Source: Carnegiea gigantea (taxonomy: Eukaryota > Streptophyta > Magnoliopsida > Caryophyllales > Cactaceae). From it: DNA of 64,000 bases. Shown piece after piece: positions 1-11,949 of the stretch. The stretch lies in contig JAKOGI010000329.1 in assembly GCA_029747015.1 (NCBI GenBank), positions 625,001 through 689,000 on the forward strand. The letters run 5' to 3'. The translations under genes and the position numbers were made by a program. The first letter of the stretch is position 1; every line of letters begins with the position of its first letter. Under the pieces are notes generated by a model. It made no database searches and was not told the DNA's origin. It saw only the letters and a program-made list of their open reading frames with translations.

Positions 1-95
1 CATATGTGTGTGTATGTATATATACACGCGCGCACATACATTCATACGTACATACATACATATACATAAATATGCACACGCACATACACATGCAT
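1..95. repeat. Mixed TG/CA/TATA microsatellite
   Basis: Short alternating TG, TA, CACG and ACAT runs fill this stretch. Very similar simple sequence lies at 5720-5795, on the other side of the first Copia element. The element therefore appears to have inserted into one microsatellite and split it. Confidence 0.8.
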
Positions 96-702
96 TGTCG
101 GATAGTTGTTTGTCTGGAGTGAGAGCGAGAAAGGTAAAAGGCTAATTAATTTGGACATAAAAGATAATGAATTGAATTGCAGGCCCATGTGGAAATGGAA
201 GACCAATATTACTGAGTCGCTGAGCAAATGTTCGGCTCATGTATATGCTTTATAGTCAACATTGTGCAATGCCTGTCGTAGCTTTTCTGGATAGAGGGGT
301 TCACGGTTCATTTGTGCTTAGCACCATAGTCTATGGTGTGCTGCGATTTGTCCAATCTAATTAACATTGTCTTCCAAAACCAATTGATGTTATCCACTAT
401 GACAACAGTTATTTGGGTAAAACAGTTTGGTTGCAAGGGTTGTTAATTAAAATTATTTAATTAACAATTTTTATACAAATTTAAATATATAAATAGTCTA
501 TCTATGTCATTGTTTTTCCTGGGAAACGCAAGGAGAATTCTCTCCATTTTCTTTTCAAAGAATTCTAAGGCTATTGTATCTTAGGGGTGTCTTTGTCATA
601 ATCAAAAGTATTATATGTAAGATAGGGAAAATAACACCTTTAAGATAGTGTTGTTCATGCCTTACGCCTTTCAAATTCTCCACAATGTATCAGTATTCAC
701 TC
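96..702 (+). repeat. Left (5') LTR of Copia copy 1
   Basis: It begins TGTCGGATAG. It shares long diverged stretches with 5147-5719, for example the 'ggagaattctct' block and the end 'tatcagtattcactc'. Substitutions and small indels between the two LTRs are frequent, so the insertion is old. Confidence 0.8.
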
Positions 703-773
703 GATAGCTTCCAATAATTTTAAGGCGTTGTTAAGGCTAAATCGTCATCCACCACATCTTTCAAAGTCTTGAA

Positions 774-1560
774 TCAAGACTTTGTTAAGTTGGATCCCTT
801 TGATGGCACAAATTTCTACTAATGGAAGGACAACATGATGTTCCTTCTCACTACTTTGAACATTGCCTGCATATTGGACCTGAGTTAGTCCCAATCCCAC
901 ATGCCAAAGCAGGTGCTACGCTAGTGGAGAAAGAGAAAGCGGTAGAACTAAAGAAGAAGCGTTAAGAGGATGAGTTCGTACGTTGGGGACATATTTTGAA
1001 CACCTTGTCAAATCACTTGTACTACCTCTATATGCCATTCACTTCCCATACAAGGATTTGGAAGGAATTAGAGACCAAGTATGACATCGAGAGGTCACTC
1101 TTTGACTTAAAAAAAAGTAATTTCATATAAATTTCTAATGATGAAATACTTTGATTTCAAGATATCTAATTTAATTCCTATTCTTGAGCAACTGCATGAG
1201 TTGGAAGTTTTGGTCAATACACCTCATGAACTTAAGGTGACCATTCCTGAGTCTTTACAACTGGGAGAACTAATTTCAAAATTGCCTAACCCTTGGAATG
1301 ATTATAAAAAGAAACTCTTATATTCTATAAAGGAGTTTGCCATAGAGAAGATCTTGAGGCATTTTTTAATAGAGAAGGAGTCCCAAAAAAGAGATATCAT
1401 TAATCTCCCTAATATTTTTAATGTGAACTACGTGAAAGGAAAGTCGAAGAAAAATAATAGAAGGAAAGCATCAAAAAATACCAACAATAAAAGTAAGAAC
1501 AACCAAAAAGCAATCGTGAGTGCTTTATAGTTTCATAAGAAAGGGCACTGCATAAAATAT
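774..1560 (+). pseudogene. Copia gag remnant (copy 1)
   Basis: From 774 the translation reads as the start of a Copia gag (a KLDPFDGTNFY-like motif), with a stop replacing the usual residue before WK. The region 1138-1530 is still open for 130 aa and matches the UBN2-type gag domain in character: a leucine-rich stretch with 'SKLPNPWNDYKK', then a Lys/Asn-rich tail. Just after its stop, a degenerate CCHC zinc knuckle remains (HKKGHCIKYY). In life this would be the structural nucleocapsid protein. It is non-functional here because of stops and frameshifts. Confidence 0.75.
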
Positions 1561-1714
1561 TATAATCTTGTCAAGAAATTAAAAAGGGATTGCTTCTCAA
1601 GCCAAGGCTCACTTGGTCGAAAATAAGAATCAAGAATTTGCTGCTATGGTCACTGATCTCAAAGGCTTATAAATAGGCATAGTGACTGAGGTGCAAATGG
1701 CCACCAACAAATCT

Positions 1715-4360
1715 ATTGGATGGTGAGTAGACTCTGATACTAGCGTGCATGTTTGTACACGGGACAATTTAAGAGTTATGAGGAGGTCGTTGATAAGGAA
1801 GCACTTATAGGAAACCATTCTGTGGTAAAAGCTCTTGGACAAGGAATGGTGGAATTCCAATTCACATTGGGAAAGAAGTTGACTATGAAGAACAGTTTCA
1901 TGCTCCTAAAATTAGAAAGAATCTTATATCTGCTTCTTTACTTCATAAGAATTGTTTTAAAACCATTCTAGAGTTTGCTCATGTTCTAATTTATGAGATA
2001 TTTATGGGTAAGGGGTATTGCAATGTTGGCATATTCAAACTTAACCGTGATGGTTTTAATGAAATGAATTATATTTCTGTTTACTTTGTGGATTCTTCTT
2101 CTTTATGGCATGTCGAATTAGCACATTTAAGTTTCTCATCTTTATAATAGATGCACAAGCATGGATACCTGTCTATCAAAGATGATATTAAAAAGGATAA
2201 TGTGATATTTATGCTCAAGCCAAAATATTCCAGAAACCTTTTCCTAACATTGAAAGGAATACACAAATTTCGGACTCGATACATTCTGACATTTGTGAAT
2301 TTAATGGCATTCTAACTAGAAGAGACAAGTGGTATTTCATGACATTCATAGATGATTTTCTAGGTACACTTATGTGTATCCATTAAAGAGTAAGGATGAA
2401 GCATTTTATGCATTTAAATGCTATAAAGTAGAAGTTAAGAACCAAAAAGAACAAAAAGATTAAAATCCTTAGAAGTGATGGAGGGGTGAATACTTTCTTG
2501 AGGAGTTTGATGATCTTTGTGAAGAATTTGATATTATTCATCAAAGCTTCACCCCTATACTCCTCAACAAAATGGTCTGGTTGAAAGAAAGAAACATACT
2601 CTTAAGGAGATGGTAATTCCATGCTTCTTAGTGCCAAACTATCCAGTACTTTGCGGGTAGAAGTCTTATTCATCGCTTGTCATATTCATAATAGAATAAG
2701 GTTTATCTTAAAGTGTGGGTGTATTTGGCATACTATAGGGTTCCTCATCTAAAGAGAACTAAGTCGAGACCTTAAGGAATGAGAACCATTTTCAGAGGAT
2801 ATGCTTAAAATTCTAAATCTTACACATTCTGGGATTTATAATCTAATGTGATTGTAGAATTAATAGATGCGAAGTTTTTATAAGACAAACTCAGCAAACA
2901 TATCATTGAGCACTCTAATCCCACTCTTGAAAATCAATCTTTGTGATAAAAAGAAACTTTTGAAAGTTCTAAAAGGCAAAGTTATTCTCCTACGGAACCA
3001 TGGAGGAGTCAAAGAATCTATAAGGAAAAGAGTTTGGGATTCAAGTTCATCCCCTCACAAGGATTGTTGCTTTTTATTGATGGGGATAGAACTGGTGTTA
3101 CTCACAAGATTCCCACCCCTCTTCATGCTGAAGAAGAGGATCCAAAGCCTTTTAGCGAAGTCAGGGCTTGTAGAGATACTAGTTTTTGGAAATAAGCAAT
3201 AGATGTTGAAATGAACTTAATATTATATAACAATACTTGGGTTCAAAAAGATTTTCCCTCAAGATGCAAACCCATTAAGTGTAAATAGGTCTTTAGGAGG
3301 GGAAAAAAATATAGATGAAACTGTACACACTTTCAAGGTCAGATTAGTAGCCAAAGGTTTCACTCAAAAAGGAGGAATAGATTACATTGACACTTATGCT
3401 CCAGGGGTAAGAATCTCTTCTATTAGGACTTTGATTCTTTTAGCATCAATATAAGGGTTGCAGATCCATTAGATGGATGTTAAACAACCTTTTTAAATGG
3501 AGATTTGGATGAAAAGATCTATATGGATCAATTTGAAGGTTTTTTACTTTCGAGAAATGAAAAGAAAATGTATAGATTGGTAAAGTTAGTATCATATGAG
3601 CAGTTTGATGGCACAGTATTTTCTAGTGCTTTCACCCATAATAATGCTGATTAGTTCATTTACTCGAAGTTTACATAGGGTTATGGAGTGATTATTTGTC
3701 TATATGTAGGTAACTTACTAATCTTTGGGACTAACTTGAAAGAAACTCAAGAAAATAAGAAGTATCTTGCCCACAATTCAACATGAAGGATATCAATAAG
3801 GTGGATACAATATTAGGCATTAAGGTAAAGAAATATAGTGGGGCTTATGCTCGTAATCAATTTTATTACATATACAAAGTGTTTGATAAGTTTAAGCATA
3901 TCGGGATAAAACACTCCTTATGGCACTTGTATGAAACCAGTTGAAAACTTAGGTAAAGGTGTGGCATAGCTTGACTATGCTAGTGCTATAGGAAGCTTGA
4001 TGTATGCTATGCATTGTACTGGGCCAGATATTGCATATGTTGTATGAAAATCATCAAGGTTTATAAGCAAATCTAGCATAATGCATTGGAAGGAAATTGT
4101 TCGAGTACTTGGATATCTGAATTGAACTAAGGGCTTAAGAATTTTCTAACATAAATTTTCTATAGTTCTAGAGGGTTTTATAGATGCAAGTTGGATTACA
4201 AGTGATACTGACTATAAATCCACTTCAGGTAAGATTTTCACTCTTCGTGGGGCTACCATTAATTGGGCCTCAAAGAAACAAACTTGCATCTCACACTCAA
4301 CTATGGAGGCTGAATATATAGTTTTGTCTAGGAAGCATAATAACTGAGAAATTTGTTATT
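1715..4360 (+). pseudogene. Copia pol remnant: PR-INT-RT-RNase H (copy 1)
   Basis: Domain traces in order: a protease-like WWVDSDTS stretch near 1718 (the usual VDSGAS, with the Gly changed); GAG-pre-integrase and integrase core at about 2090-2640 (SIHSDICEFNG, TFIDDF and a QQNGLVERK-like stretch); RT near 3220-3720 (VRLVAKGFTQKGGIDY then a YAP block); RNase H near 4180-4340 (IDASW, STSGKIFTLRG, INWASKKQTCISHSTMEAEY). Numerous stops and frame changes break every domain. The domain order INT before RT is diagnostic of Copia rather than Gypsy. Confidence 0.85.
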
Positions 4361-4634
4361 GGATATAGAGTTATGGCCACAACCAATGCTGCCAATCTCC
4401 TTGTGTTATAATAGTGAACCAACCATGTCCAGAACATATAGTAGAGTTTATAATGGCAAGTCAAGATATATTAGCTTGAGGCATGAGAATGTGAAACAAC
4501 TCATCATAGATGGAATCATATGCACCATTTATCTTAAGTCAAGCAACAATCTAGTAGATCTCTTGATAGAAGGATTGTCTCAAGATGTGGTAAGAGGTAG
4601 TAAGGCCAGAATAGGCTTGAGACCCTTTTCTTAG
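4353..4634 (+). pseudogene. C-terminal end of Copia polyprotein (copy 1)
   Basis: A 93-aa open stretch continues past RNase H with the conserved Copia C-terminal pattern: a 'YNGKSRYISLRHENVKQLI' block, then a 'SSNNLVDLLIEGL' block. It belongs to the same polyprotein as the upstream remnant and is separated from it by a frameshift. Confidence 0.7.
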
Positions 4635-5146
4635 TAAGCTACCAATGGTGGTATCCCAACCTTTCTCTAGTAAACTAGAGATAAGGTTTAAGGAGTAAAA
4701 GCAAGTTATTGTTTATGACTTGTAGCACTATGATCAGGATTTAGTGCAATAATGCTACTGAAACATAAGATGAGCATAACTCTCAGTGAATCCTAGGTCG
4801 CAAGTAGGAAGGATGTTTAAAGGATGTCACTTATATGAATAAAGAGGTGGCTCCAGCTTCAGCAAGACTATAAGGGCTAGTCTTATATTTATTCATGAAC
4901 CTAGGATGAGCAAATGGCTATAAAAGTGCTAAAACAATCAAGGTTTCTTAGAAGATGTGACTTGACACTTTGTGTGGTATTTTCGATTTCATACTGAAAT
5001 GTTGGTTTAAACAATAAAGTCATCTAACATTGTATTGAGATCTTGAAATACTTACACTAATTAGAAGTTTGAATTAAAAGATATCTTTTTGTATGCATCA
5101 TCAAGTATTAAGAGATACACTCTACAAATACAAACCATTAGGGGAT

Positions 5147-5719
5147 TGTTGGATAGATATACATGTAGAGTCAGAGAGATAGAGGTAAAAGTCTAATTAA
5201 TTTGAGTTAAAAGATAATCAATTGCATCATAGGCCACTCTAAAAACATAAGACTAACATTGCTAAGCCATTGAGCAAACGCTTGGCCCATATGCTCTTTT
5301 GTCAGCATTGCGCAACACCTGTTTGTAGGTTTTCTAGATAGAAGGGGCCTGATAGTTTGTCCAATCTGATTAGCATTGTTTTTGCAAAGCTAATTGAACT
5401 TATCTAATGTCATAAAAACTATTTGATAAAACACTTTGATTGCAATGATCGTTATTTAAAATCATTTAATTAATAATTTTTACATAAATTTAAACATATA
5501 AATAAATACTCTCTTTAGGCCATTGTTTTCCCTAAAAAAGCATAAGGAGAATTCTCTGAATTTTTTTTAAAAGAACTCATAAGGCTTATTATATCGTAGG
5601 GGTGCCTTTGTCATAATCAAGAGCAATGTATGTAAGATAGTGTAAATGACACCTTAAAGATAGTGTTACTCACACCTTAAGCCTTTCAAATTCTCCCATA
5701 TATTATCAGTATTCACTCA
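5147..5719 (+). repeat. Right (3') LTR of Copia copy 1
   Basis: It starts TGTTGGATAG right after the purine tract and aligns to 96-702. Similarity stops at 'attcactc', after which simple-sequence DNA resumes. Confidence 0.8.
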
Positions 5720-5795
5720 ATATGTATATGTATCCATGTGTGTGTGTGTGTATATGCATATGCGTGCGTACGTGAACACACACACACATATACAT
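5720..5795. repeat. TG/TA/CA microsatellite
   Basis: Runs of (TG)n, TATATGCA and (AC)n. This looks like the right half of the tract seen at 1-95. Confidence 0.75.
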
Positions 5796-6762
5796 CATTC
5801 AAGTTGTGTTGATCATAAAAAAATCATTGTCTATAACTTTTCCACTTAAGAATTTGAATGAGATGGCAATCCATTTTTGAGTCGAACTCAAATGAGAGTT
5901 GCAAAGCACAATCAAATAGCAATTGCCAATGTGGTTAAAGAATTTAGAAAATTCGATAAAAAAACTAAGTAGTTTCCGAATTTCGACCCTCTCCACCATT
6001 GTCGCCATCAAGAAGTAACAATTTTCTTTTTGAATTGAGATGAAAAAGGGGATGATCGATTCTCCAACTTTTCTTTACTTTAATATTTTTATTATTTGTA
6101 CTTTTAGTTATAGTCTCTCTTATTGGGAGATTAACCAATCCCTCATTTTGTGAGAGTTGTATAGGTCTCTTCAATTGTATGAGTTTATTACATAGCCATT
6201 TCTTTTTTTTTTGTTTGACCTTATAAAGTTAAGGGATTGATCAATTATACATGTTGAAGCAGTACTTTCATAGATTTCAACCTTTCAAATATAGTCTTTG
6301 GTATTGGAAGAATACTACACAATATTGGCAAATCAACAGCAGTCAAGAAATCATAATAGAACTATAGATCTCTTCCCCAGGCTATATCAGAAAGCAACGA
6401 ATGTTGGAAGACGAGCAATCAACGTGATTCAAGTTAGCATTTTTAAGGTTAAGATATCATTTTGATATTAAACATTGTATTTGTATTAATCAAATATGCA
6501 TTGTAAGTGTCGTCTAGCGTATCATGAATGATCAATAAATTATTCCCTTCCTTGCAAAAGTAAAAAAAAAGTTGAGCTGATCATAAACCTGTCTGCTTTG
6601 TAATTTGAATTTGCACTGGGGTAACTACGACAACGTCAACAAAATCGTTCGATAACTTGACCACTATCAAAGGATATTTATCTCAAATAAGAATTATATC
6701 TAAGAGAATTATTATATATATGTGAGGAATATCCATGAACATCTAAGCGAACGAAAGTACTA
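5796..6762. other. Intergenic, no gene seen
   Basis: AT-rich. The minus-strand open frames at 5799-6174 are short, overlap each other and resemble no family I recognise. No repeat structure stands out. Confidence 0.6.
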
Positions 6763-7382
6763 TTTCTAGTTAGGAATGTCAGACAGATTAGGTCGGATTA
6801 AGTTTATGTTCGTGTTAATCTTAAACGGGTGAGAAATCCTCGACTTGAACTTAACTCATTTATTAAATAGGTTGAAAACCTTGGCCTATACCCATTTATT
6901 TATAAATGGGTTGACCTAAAATTTAACTATTAACCCATTTAATATAAACAGATCAGATTTAGGTTATGCGGTTACTTGTTCAGCCACTTCGATTTTTGAC
7001 TAAAAGATAATTACCGAGTATTGTAAGTCAATCTCTTAAACTCAATATGTCATCATAATGCAACCACTGTCCACGATCCACAAGAATCCAAAAATAAAGA
7101 TCAACTTGATTAAACCCCACGTTTTTGCAATTTCCCTCAAAATGTACATGTTAATTGGGTAAAATGGGCCAACCTATTTAATTTATCTAATTTAATGGGT
7201 TAAAGCAGTATTTTTTCTGTCAAAATTCTCAGCCTTAACCTAACCCAATTAATTAAACGGGCAAAATGTATCAACCAATGTAATTAAACGAGTTGAAAAT
7301 CTTTACCCATGTCCACTTAATTTAATGTTTGGTTTGGGTCCACAATCGTATTAGGTTAACTTTTGACAGCCCTATTCCTAGT
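6763..7382. mobile_element. hAT-type MITE with 8-bp target duplication
   Basis: The element is 6771-7374 (604 bp). Its left end TAGGAATGTCA and the reverse complement of its right end, TAGGGCTGTCA, match at 9 of 11 bases. It is flanked by TTTCTAGT (6763-6770) and TTCCTAGT (7375-7382), an 8-bp duplication with one mismatch, which is the hAT length. The inside is non-coding and rich in 'ttaacccattta' / 'taaatgggttga' words on both strands. No transposase is present, so it would have depended on an autonomous hAT element. Confidence 0.75.
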
Positions 7383-8179
7383 CACTGTGAAAAGAGAACA
7401 AACAAATCCAAACAAAAAAGCTTAAAAGCAATTAAATAAAAAAATTATGTATAATTAATTAATTATGTATCTATAAGCTGCCACACATTTCCTCTCAATT
7501 GAATAATGAGCAGATATCTAGCTTATTTGTAAAAACCGGACCTGACGGAAATAATCTCAATTTGTGACTCTGAGGTACCTTAATTCCCTGGAAATAATTA
7601 TTAGGCGTCCATGTTTCTATAATATATTCCAAAGTGCCTACTATTTTGGGTAAAATATTAATGGAGGACGATATTTTTTAGAATTAGCTACTCGCCAAAA
7701 TTTTTCTTTGCCACTTAGTCCCTGAACTTTCAGAAATTGCAAAATAGTCCCTAGAATAGAAAAAACGTGTAAATAACCTATTTTTAGGGGTTTTTTCAAA
7801 AAATATGTTTGTTAACTAATTTAACTTCTCATAATAACTTTACTGGTACTAGTTATCACAATCTACTACTTATATCTTATATATTATAATTTCTGTGGTT
7901 ATAGGCCCACCATGCTTAGCAAAATAATTGAAACTTAATTAGAGAGTTACGACCGTTACCTAAACGTAGTCGGCGCTGGACTCCGGCCTTCCTCTAGCTT
8001 CAGGTTTACAGAGATTGCTAATCTTAACCCCACCTTCCTTAGATCAGGCACAACATATATTTGTTTTGTTTCCTACCTCAAACCATAGTCACTAATTAAG
8101 TTTTTAATCTTTTTCAAGGATAGTGGAACTTTAATCAAGAACTTATAATATTTGAGACATAAGGTTCAATTGGATAACG
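7383..8179. other. Intergenic, no gene seen
   Basis: AT-rich non-coding DNA. A stretch near 7705-7765 carries the 'ttagtccctgaactttcag' type wording that is common in dispersed plant repeats. I could not define an element from it. Confidence 0.5.
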
Positions 8180-8199
8180 TTTCCTACTGGAAAACTTTT

Positions 8200-8205
8200 T
8201 TTATT
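8200..8205 (-). terminator. Pararetrovirus poly(A) signal AATAAA
   Basis: AATAAA on the minus strand, about 160 bp downstream of the TATA box. In caulimovirids the poly(A) signal lies a short distance after the transcription start, so that it is bypassed on the first pass and the RNA becomes terminally redundant. The spacing fits. Confidence 0.6.
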
Positions 8206-8354
8206 AAAAGCTTGAAAGTGGTTATATTACAATGAATGCTTTGAAGAGAAACTTCAGCTAAGATCATTAGAGATGCTTGCTCATGGAGAAATGGAGAATC
8301 CCAACTTCTCTCTTGCCCAAGAATGCTCAAATGACCGTGTCCTTCTCAGCTCAC

Positions 8355-8376
8355 GACCTCTCTATTTATAGAGAGG
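8355..8376 (-). promoter_or_regulatory. Pararetrovirus promoter TATA box
   Basis: The minus strand reads CTCTATAAATAGAGAGG, a strong plant TATA box. Upstream on the same strand (about 8484-8493) is one TGACG motif, the core of as-1-type elements in caulimovirid promoters. It lies about 195 bp after the last viral ORF. Confidence 0.65.
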
Positions 8377-8570
8377 ATGGGGGTACATAGGATGCCCTAA
8401 AGGCTACAGTACATAAAGATTTTTTACATAGTTACAGTTGTCTATAGTAAACTGTCGGCTACAGTACACACTTTATTTTACAAACCAGACACTCGTCAAA
8501 ATAGCATAATAATGGGACAGCTTTTTCAAAAATTTTAATGATGACAAGATTAGTCATCATTATTGATATT

Positions 8571-9607
8571 CTACATGCCTTCATCTCCAATTATATCTTC
8601 CAGACCATCATTATTTGGATATTTATCAAAATCTTTATTAATTTGGTTAAGATGCTCTAGATCACATTCTTCAAACAACTCAAGAAGATATTTCTTTCCT
8701 TCTTCTGATAAGAAAATATCTTCTGATTCTGCACCGTTCATTTTCATGTAATTATTGAATTCATTACTATAGGCAAAAGTAGTGTTTCCACAATGCGTTA
8801 GTGTTTTTCCTTTTTCAATCAATGCCCAACATTGATAATAAATGTTGGAAAGCCCAATAGCCCTTGCTAATGTAAGATCAGTAACTATATGTACCGGATC
8901 TCCATGAATCCAATTTTGTCGTTGATCATTAGGATCATCGCAATCAACAATTTGGACAAGGTAATGGGCTGATTTGGTTTTTCCATTTTCATATTCATTC
9001 AAGGCGCTATAAACCTTCAAAGTTAAGTATCTGCAAATTGGAATTTTTTTTGGTCCCTCAGGAGATTTAAGAATCCAATGAAACCTTTTGAACATGTATT
9101 GCTGGAACTTAGTTAAGATTGAGAAAAATAAAAAATTAGGATCTGGGACTTCTGAGAAGTAAAGAATCATCCCATATTTTCATCTTTGAAGACAGGATCT
9201 CGGGGAGATATTGAATTGGCTGGAAAACAAATGCCACCGACTCCAGATCTGTCAGAAAAATAGATCGTTGTGCTCCAAGACTCCCAAATATCATAAGAAT
9301 AATGATGATAAAAGTCGACGCAGGCTGCATACCATTTCTTGAACCATTTTTCTTGGATATAAAAACTTATTTTTTCTTGGATATTATAAGGACAATGAAG
9401 ATAGGTAATTTGTAATTCTAGAAGGGAAAATCTTTGAGCTATTAGGTAGGTAGTAGAAAGTAGACCAAAGTGTGATGTACTTTTTGTATGGAATTCCAAG
9501 TTATCAATAAGGATTTTACTAGAAGGTGTAACTCGTTCTAGTAGAAGTGGCATTTCATTAAGAATTTCCTCCTTTTCTGGCAGGAGGTCGGCTTTGATGA
9601 TCACCAT
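8571..9607 (-). CDS. Two overlapping pararetrovirus ORFs in transactivator position
   Basis: An ORF of 146 codons (9607-9167) is followed by one of 199 codons (9170-8571). The stop of the first and the ATG of the second overlap as ATGA. They lie after RNase H and before the viral promoter, where caulimo-, cavemo- and solendoviruses carry the translation transactivator/inclusion-body gene. The ORFs are rich in aromatic residues: the first contains 'YIQEKWFKKWYAACVDF', the second 'GLSNIYYQCWALIEKG'. I see no decisive transactivator motif, so function is inferred from position. The overlap may be a genuine two-gene junction or one gene split by a frameshift. Confidence 0.5.
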
Positions 9608-9689
9608 TGGCGAATTCTCGAGTTAAACTGTCTGTCAGAGAGTTCTTCGATCCCTATATATGTTCAATAGAGAAGGAAAACTAATTAAG

Positions 9690-10028
9690 TCATAATTGCC
9701 AACGCAGGAGTTGCCCTTGCGCTTGCATATTTGATAAATTCTTTTTCACAAAATCAAGTATTCCCTTGCAATCAATTTGAATGAGAAAAGATTTAGGGGC
9801 TAAAAAGATTAAGAATTTTTCAATTCCCCTTATGACTGCAAGAATTTCTTTTTCCATCATGGGATAGCTGCATTCTGCTTTATTAAAGCTTCCATTACAA
9901 TATTTGCAGAGTTTTTCTCCTTCTTTGATTTTGAGTACCGCGCTCCAGTATTCATTGCTGGCATCTGTTTCAAGAACTAAATCATCTTCGTCGTTGGGTA
10001 AATTAAGGACAGGAAGATTTTTATACAT
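9690..10028 (-). pseudogene. Pararetrovirus RNase H remnant
   Basis: An open 112-aa stretch. Residues about 17-22 are the first catalytic block (LVLETDAS), followed by 'NKAECSYPMMEKEILAVIRGIEKF' with the second acidic residue and 'FLIQIDCKGILDFVKK' with the third. It removes RNA from the RNA-DNA hybrid during genome copying. It continues the RT piece. Confidence 0.8.
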
Positions 10029-10029
10029 C

Positions 10030-10890
10030 TTCTTAAAATTTTGAACAATCTTTGTATCATTAATAGTCCATGTACAGCTAACATCTTTCTTGAGCTTCTA
10101 TTGTAATGACTTTCTTAGTTTAGCTAAATCTTTAATGAAGTCAGAAGCATAGGTAAAACATCCAAGAAACCTTTCTAGTTGCTTTCTATCTTCAATTTTT
10201 TCAGGAAAATTTTCTATTTTTTTCAGAATATGTTTTTATAGAATAATCTGTCCAACTTTTATCTTTAGACCCAAAAAACTCAATTTCTTGTTCAGCATAC
10301 ATGCACTTGTTTTTTCCTAGTATAATATCATGATCAAAGCATCTTTGGGTGACAACAAAGGCATCGTCTTTGTGCTTTTCTATAGTTTTGGAAAAGATAA
10401 GGATATCATCAATGTAGACTAAACAACAATGACTAAGGTCCTTGAAGATGTTATCCATTTTTTTTGGAATATTTGGGGTACATTTTTAAATCCAAATAAC
10501 ATTACTATCCATTCATAATGTCCTTGTGGGGCACTAAACGCAGTTAAAGAGATACTTTTTCTCATTCATTTTTATCTGCTAATAACCACTTTTGTAATCC
10601 ATTTTCGAAAACCAAGAGGCTCCTTAAATTCTGTTAAAAAGGACTGTTTTGTTAAGAATATAATAACCATTAAAGACAGTATTATCATTAAGCTTTTTGT
10701 AATTGATTACCATTCTAGTTTTTTCTCTTTTTTCTTCAACATGATTTCTTACCATGAAAGCAGGACTAGTATGAGAACTCTTGCTATTTCTAATTAATCC
10801 TTTGTCAAGAAGTTCTTTAATTTGTTTATCAAATTCTTGAATATCCTAGTGGGTATACACCATTTGTTTGACTCGAATTATGGTGTTGGG
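10030..10890 (-). pseudogene. Pararetrovirus reverse transcriptase remnant
   Basis: RT motifs are readable on the minus strand in successive frames: 'RMVINYKKLND', 'KMDYKSGY', 'FSAPQGHYEW', then the catalytic YIDD (about 10405-10416) followed by ILIFSK. Breaks: a TAG at 10579-10581 directly after KSGY, a frame change before FSAPQG, and another at the A-run just before the MDNIFKDL piece. This enzyme copies the pregenomic RNA to DNA. YIDD, the FSAPQG block and the lack of integrase fit caulimovirids. Confidence 0.8.
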
Positions 10891-11209
10891 ATTTAGTAAA
10901 GTAATTTTAGCAAATATTTTATGTTTATCCTAAAATTTTAGAGGATTATCAGAGTAGAGTTCTTTACATAATTTTTCTTATTGTTCAATTATCTGCTCTT
11001 TAATAGATAACTTGAGTAATGAGATTGTTAGTGCTACTTCACGTTGTGCAGGTATTACCTTCTCACCACGCTGGCTGCGTGTAAATTCAATTTTTTGATG
11101 AGTGTAAGTCTTACTTAATTTTTCAATAGGAACTGAGTGACCATTAATTGTAAATATTATCTGGTTTATAGTCTAAGTGCAAGGAGAATATAATCTTTGA
11201 AAATTATTT

Positions 11210-11663
11210 TCAATAATCATATCATGAGAGGGTTGATCAGTAGCCCATATAACTGGTATAATACATTGAACACCTCCTAATTCGATGGATAATCCTTCTA
11301 TGGCTTCATTGTGGCTGATAACACTATTATCAGCTATCCTTACCTGTAAAGGATTTTTAGCTCTTTTTCACATAAATTCAGGAAATAATGTTCTTTTTCC
11401 AAAGCATACAGAACAACACCACACAGTTCATATTTATTATATCCCTCTAAATATACCTTTATTGGGATATAGATGCTATTAGGGTTTGTATTAGTAGCTT
11501 CATAGGATATTTTCATGGTCATATTTTTAACTAATTCATCCTCATAAATTGGTTCACTAACAGTTCTAATTTTGTATCCAATGACCTTTCTTTCTAGACT
11601 TATTAATCGGTCTAAATTGGGTTTTACAGCTTCAAAACTCATTCTACTCATTTCACTGGTCAT
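11210..11663 (-). pseudogene. Pararetrovirus aspartic protease remnant
   Basis: The open piece 11663-11340 ends in a 'VYLEGYNKYELCGVVLY' stretch. A frame change then leads into 'NPLQVRIADNSVISHNEAIE', which resembles the C-terminal half of caulimovirid proteases. The catalytic DT/SG triplet expected between these parts is not visible in any frame, so this copy lacks an active site. The protease would have cut the viral polyprotein. Confidence 0.55.
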
Positions 11664-11673
11664 GCTAATTGTA

Positions 11674-11931
11674 TCATCTCTTAAGCTCTTCCTTAATGGA
11701 TGAAGATCCTTCTCCTCGATCTGACCTTGTGCTCATACTTCTTAATAATTGGGGTTTAATGGTGATTTTTCCTTCCTCATCAATTTTTATTACATTTTTC
11801 TTATTAATTTTTGTAGGGTTGGCAAAGCTAGATATCCATGAACGATCAATTTTTATATCTTGAGGGTTAGACTTAATTCTCTGAATTTTCTGCATCGGGG
11901 TAGGACTCTTAAATTTTTCTGCCTCTATCAT
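11674..11931 (-). pseudogene. Pararetrovirus polyprotein linker, basic
   Basis: An open 85-aa piece between the movement protein and protease parts, rich in Lys, Ser and Ile. No domain is recognised; it is probably an inter-domain linker of the polyprotein. Confidence 0.45.
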
Positions 11932-11949
11932 TGTTACCTTAGTCTTAGG

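Larger units (their letters stand above)
96..5719 (+). mobile_element. Decayed Ty1/Copia LTR retrotransposon (copy 1)
   Basis: Two alignable terminal repeats (96 to about 702; 5147 to about 5719) both start TGT(C/T)GGATAG. They enclose plus-strand remnants in Copia order: gag, protease, integrase, reverse transcriptase, RNase H. A purine-rich stretch (ttaggggat) sits directly before the right LTR, as a polypurine tract should. No clear tRNA-Met primer site or target duplication is visible; the simple-sequence flanks make a duplication hard to see. Many stops and frameshifts show it is dead. The exact LTR 3' ends are uncertain by about 20 bp. Confidence 0.85.
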
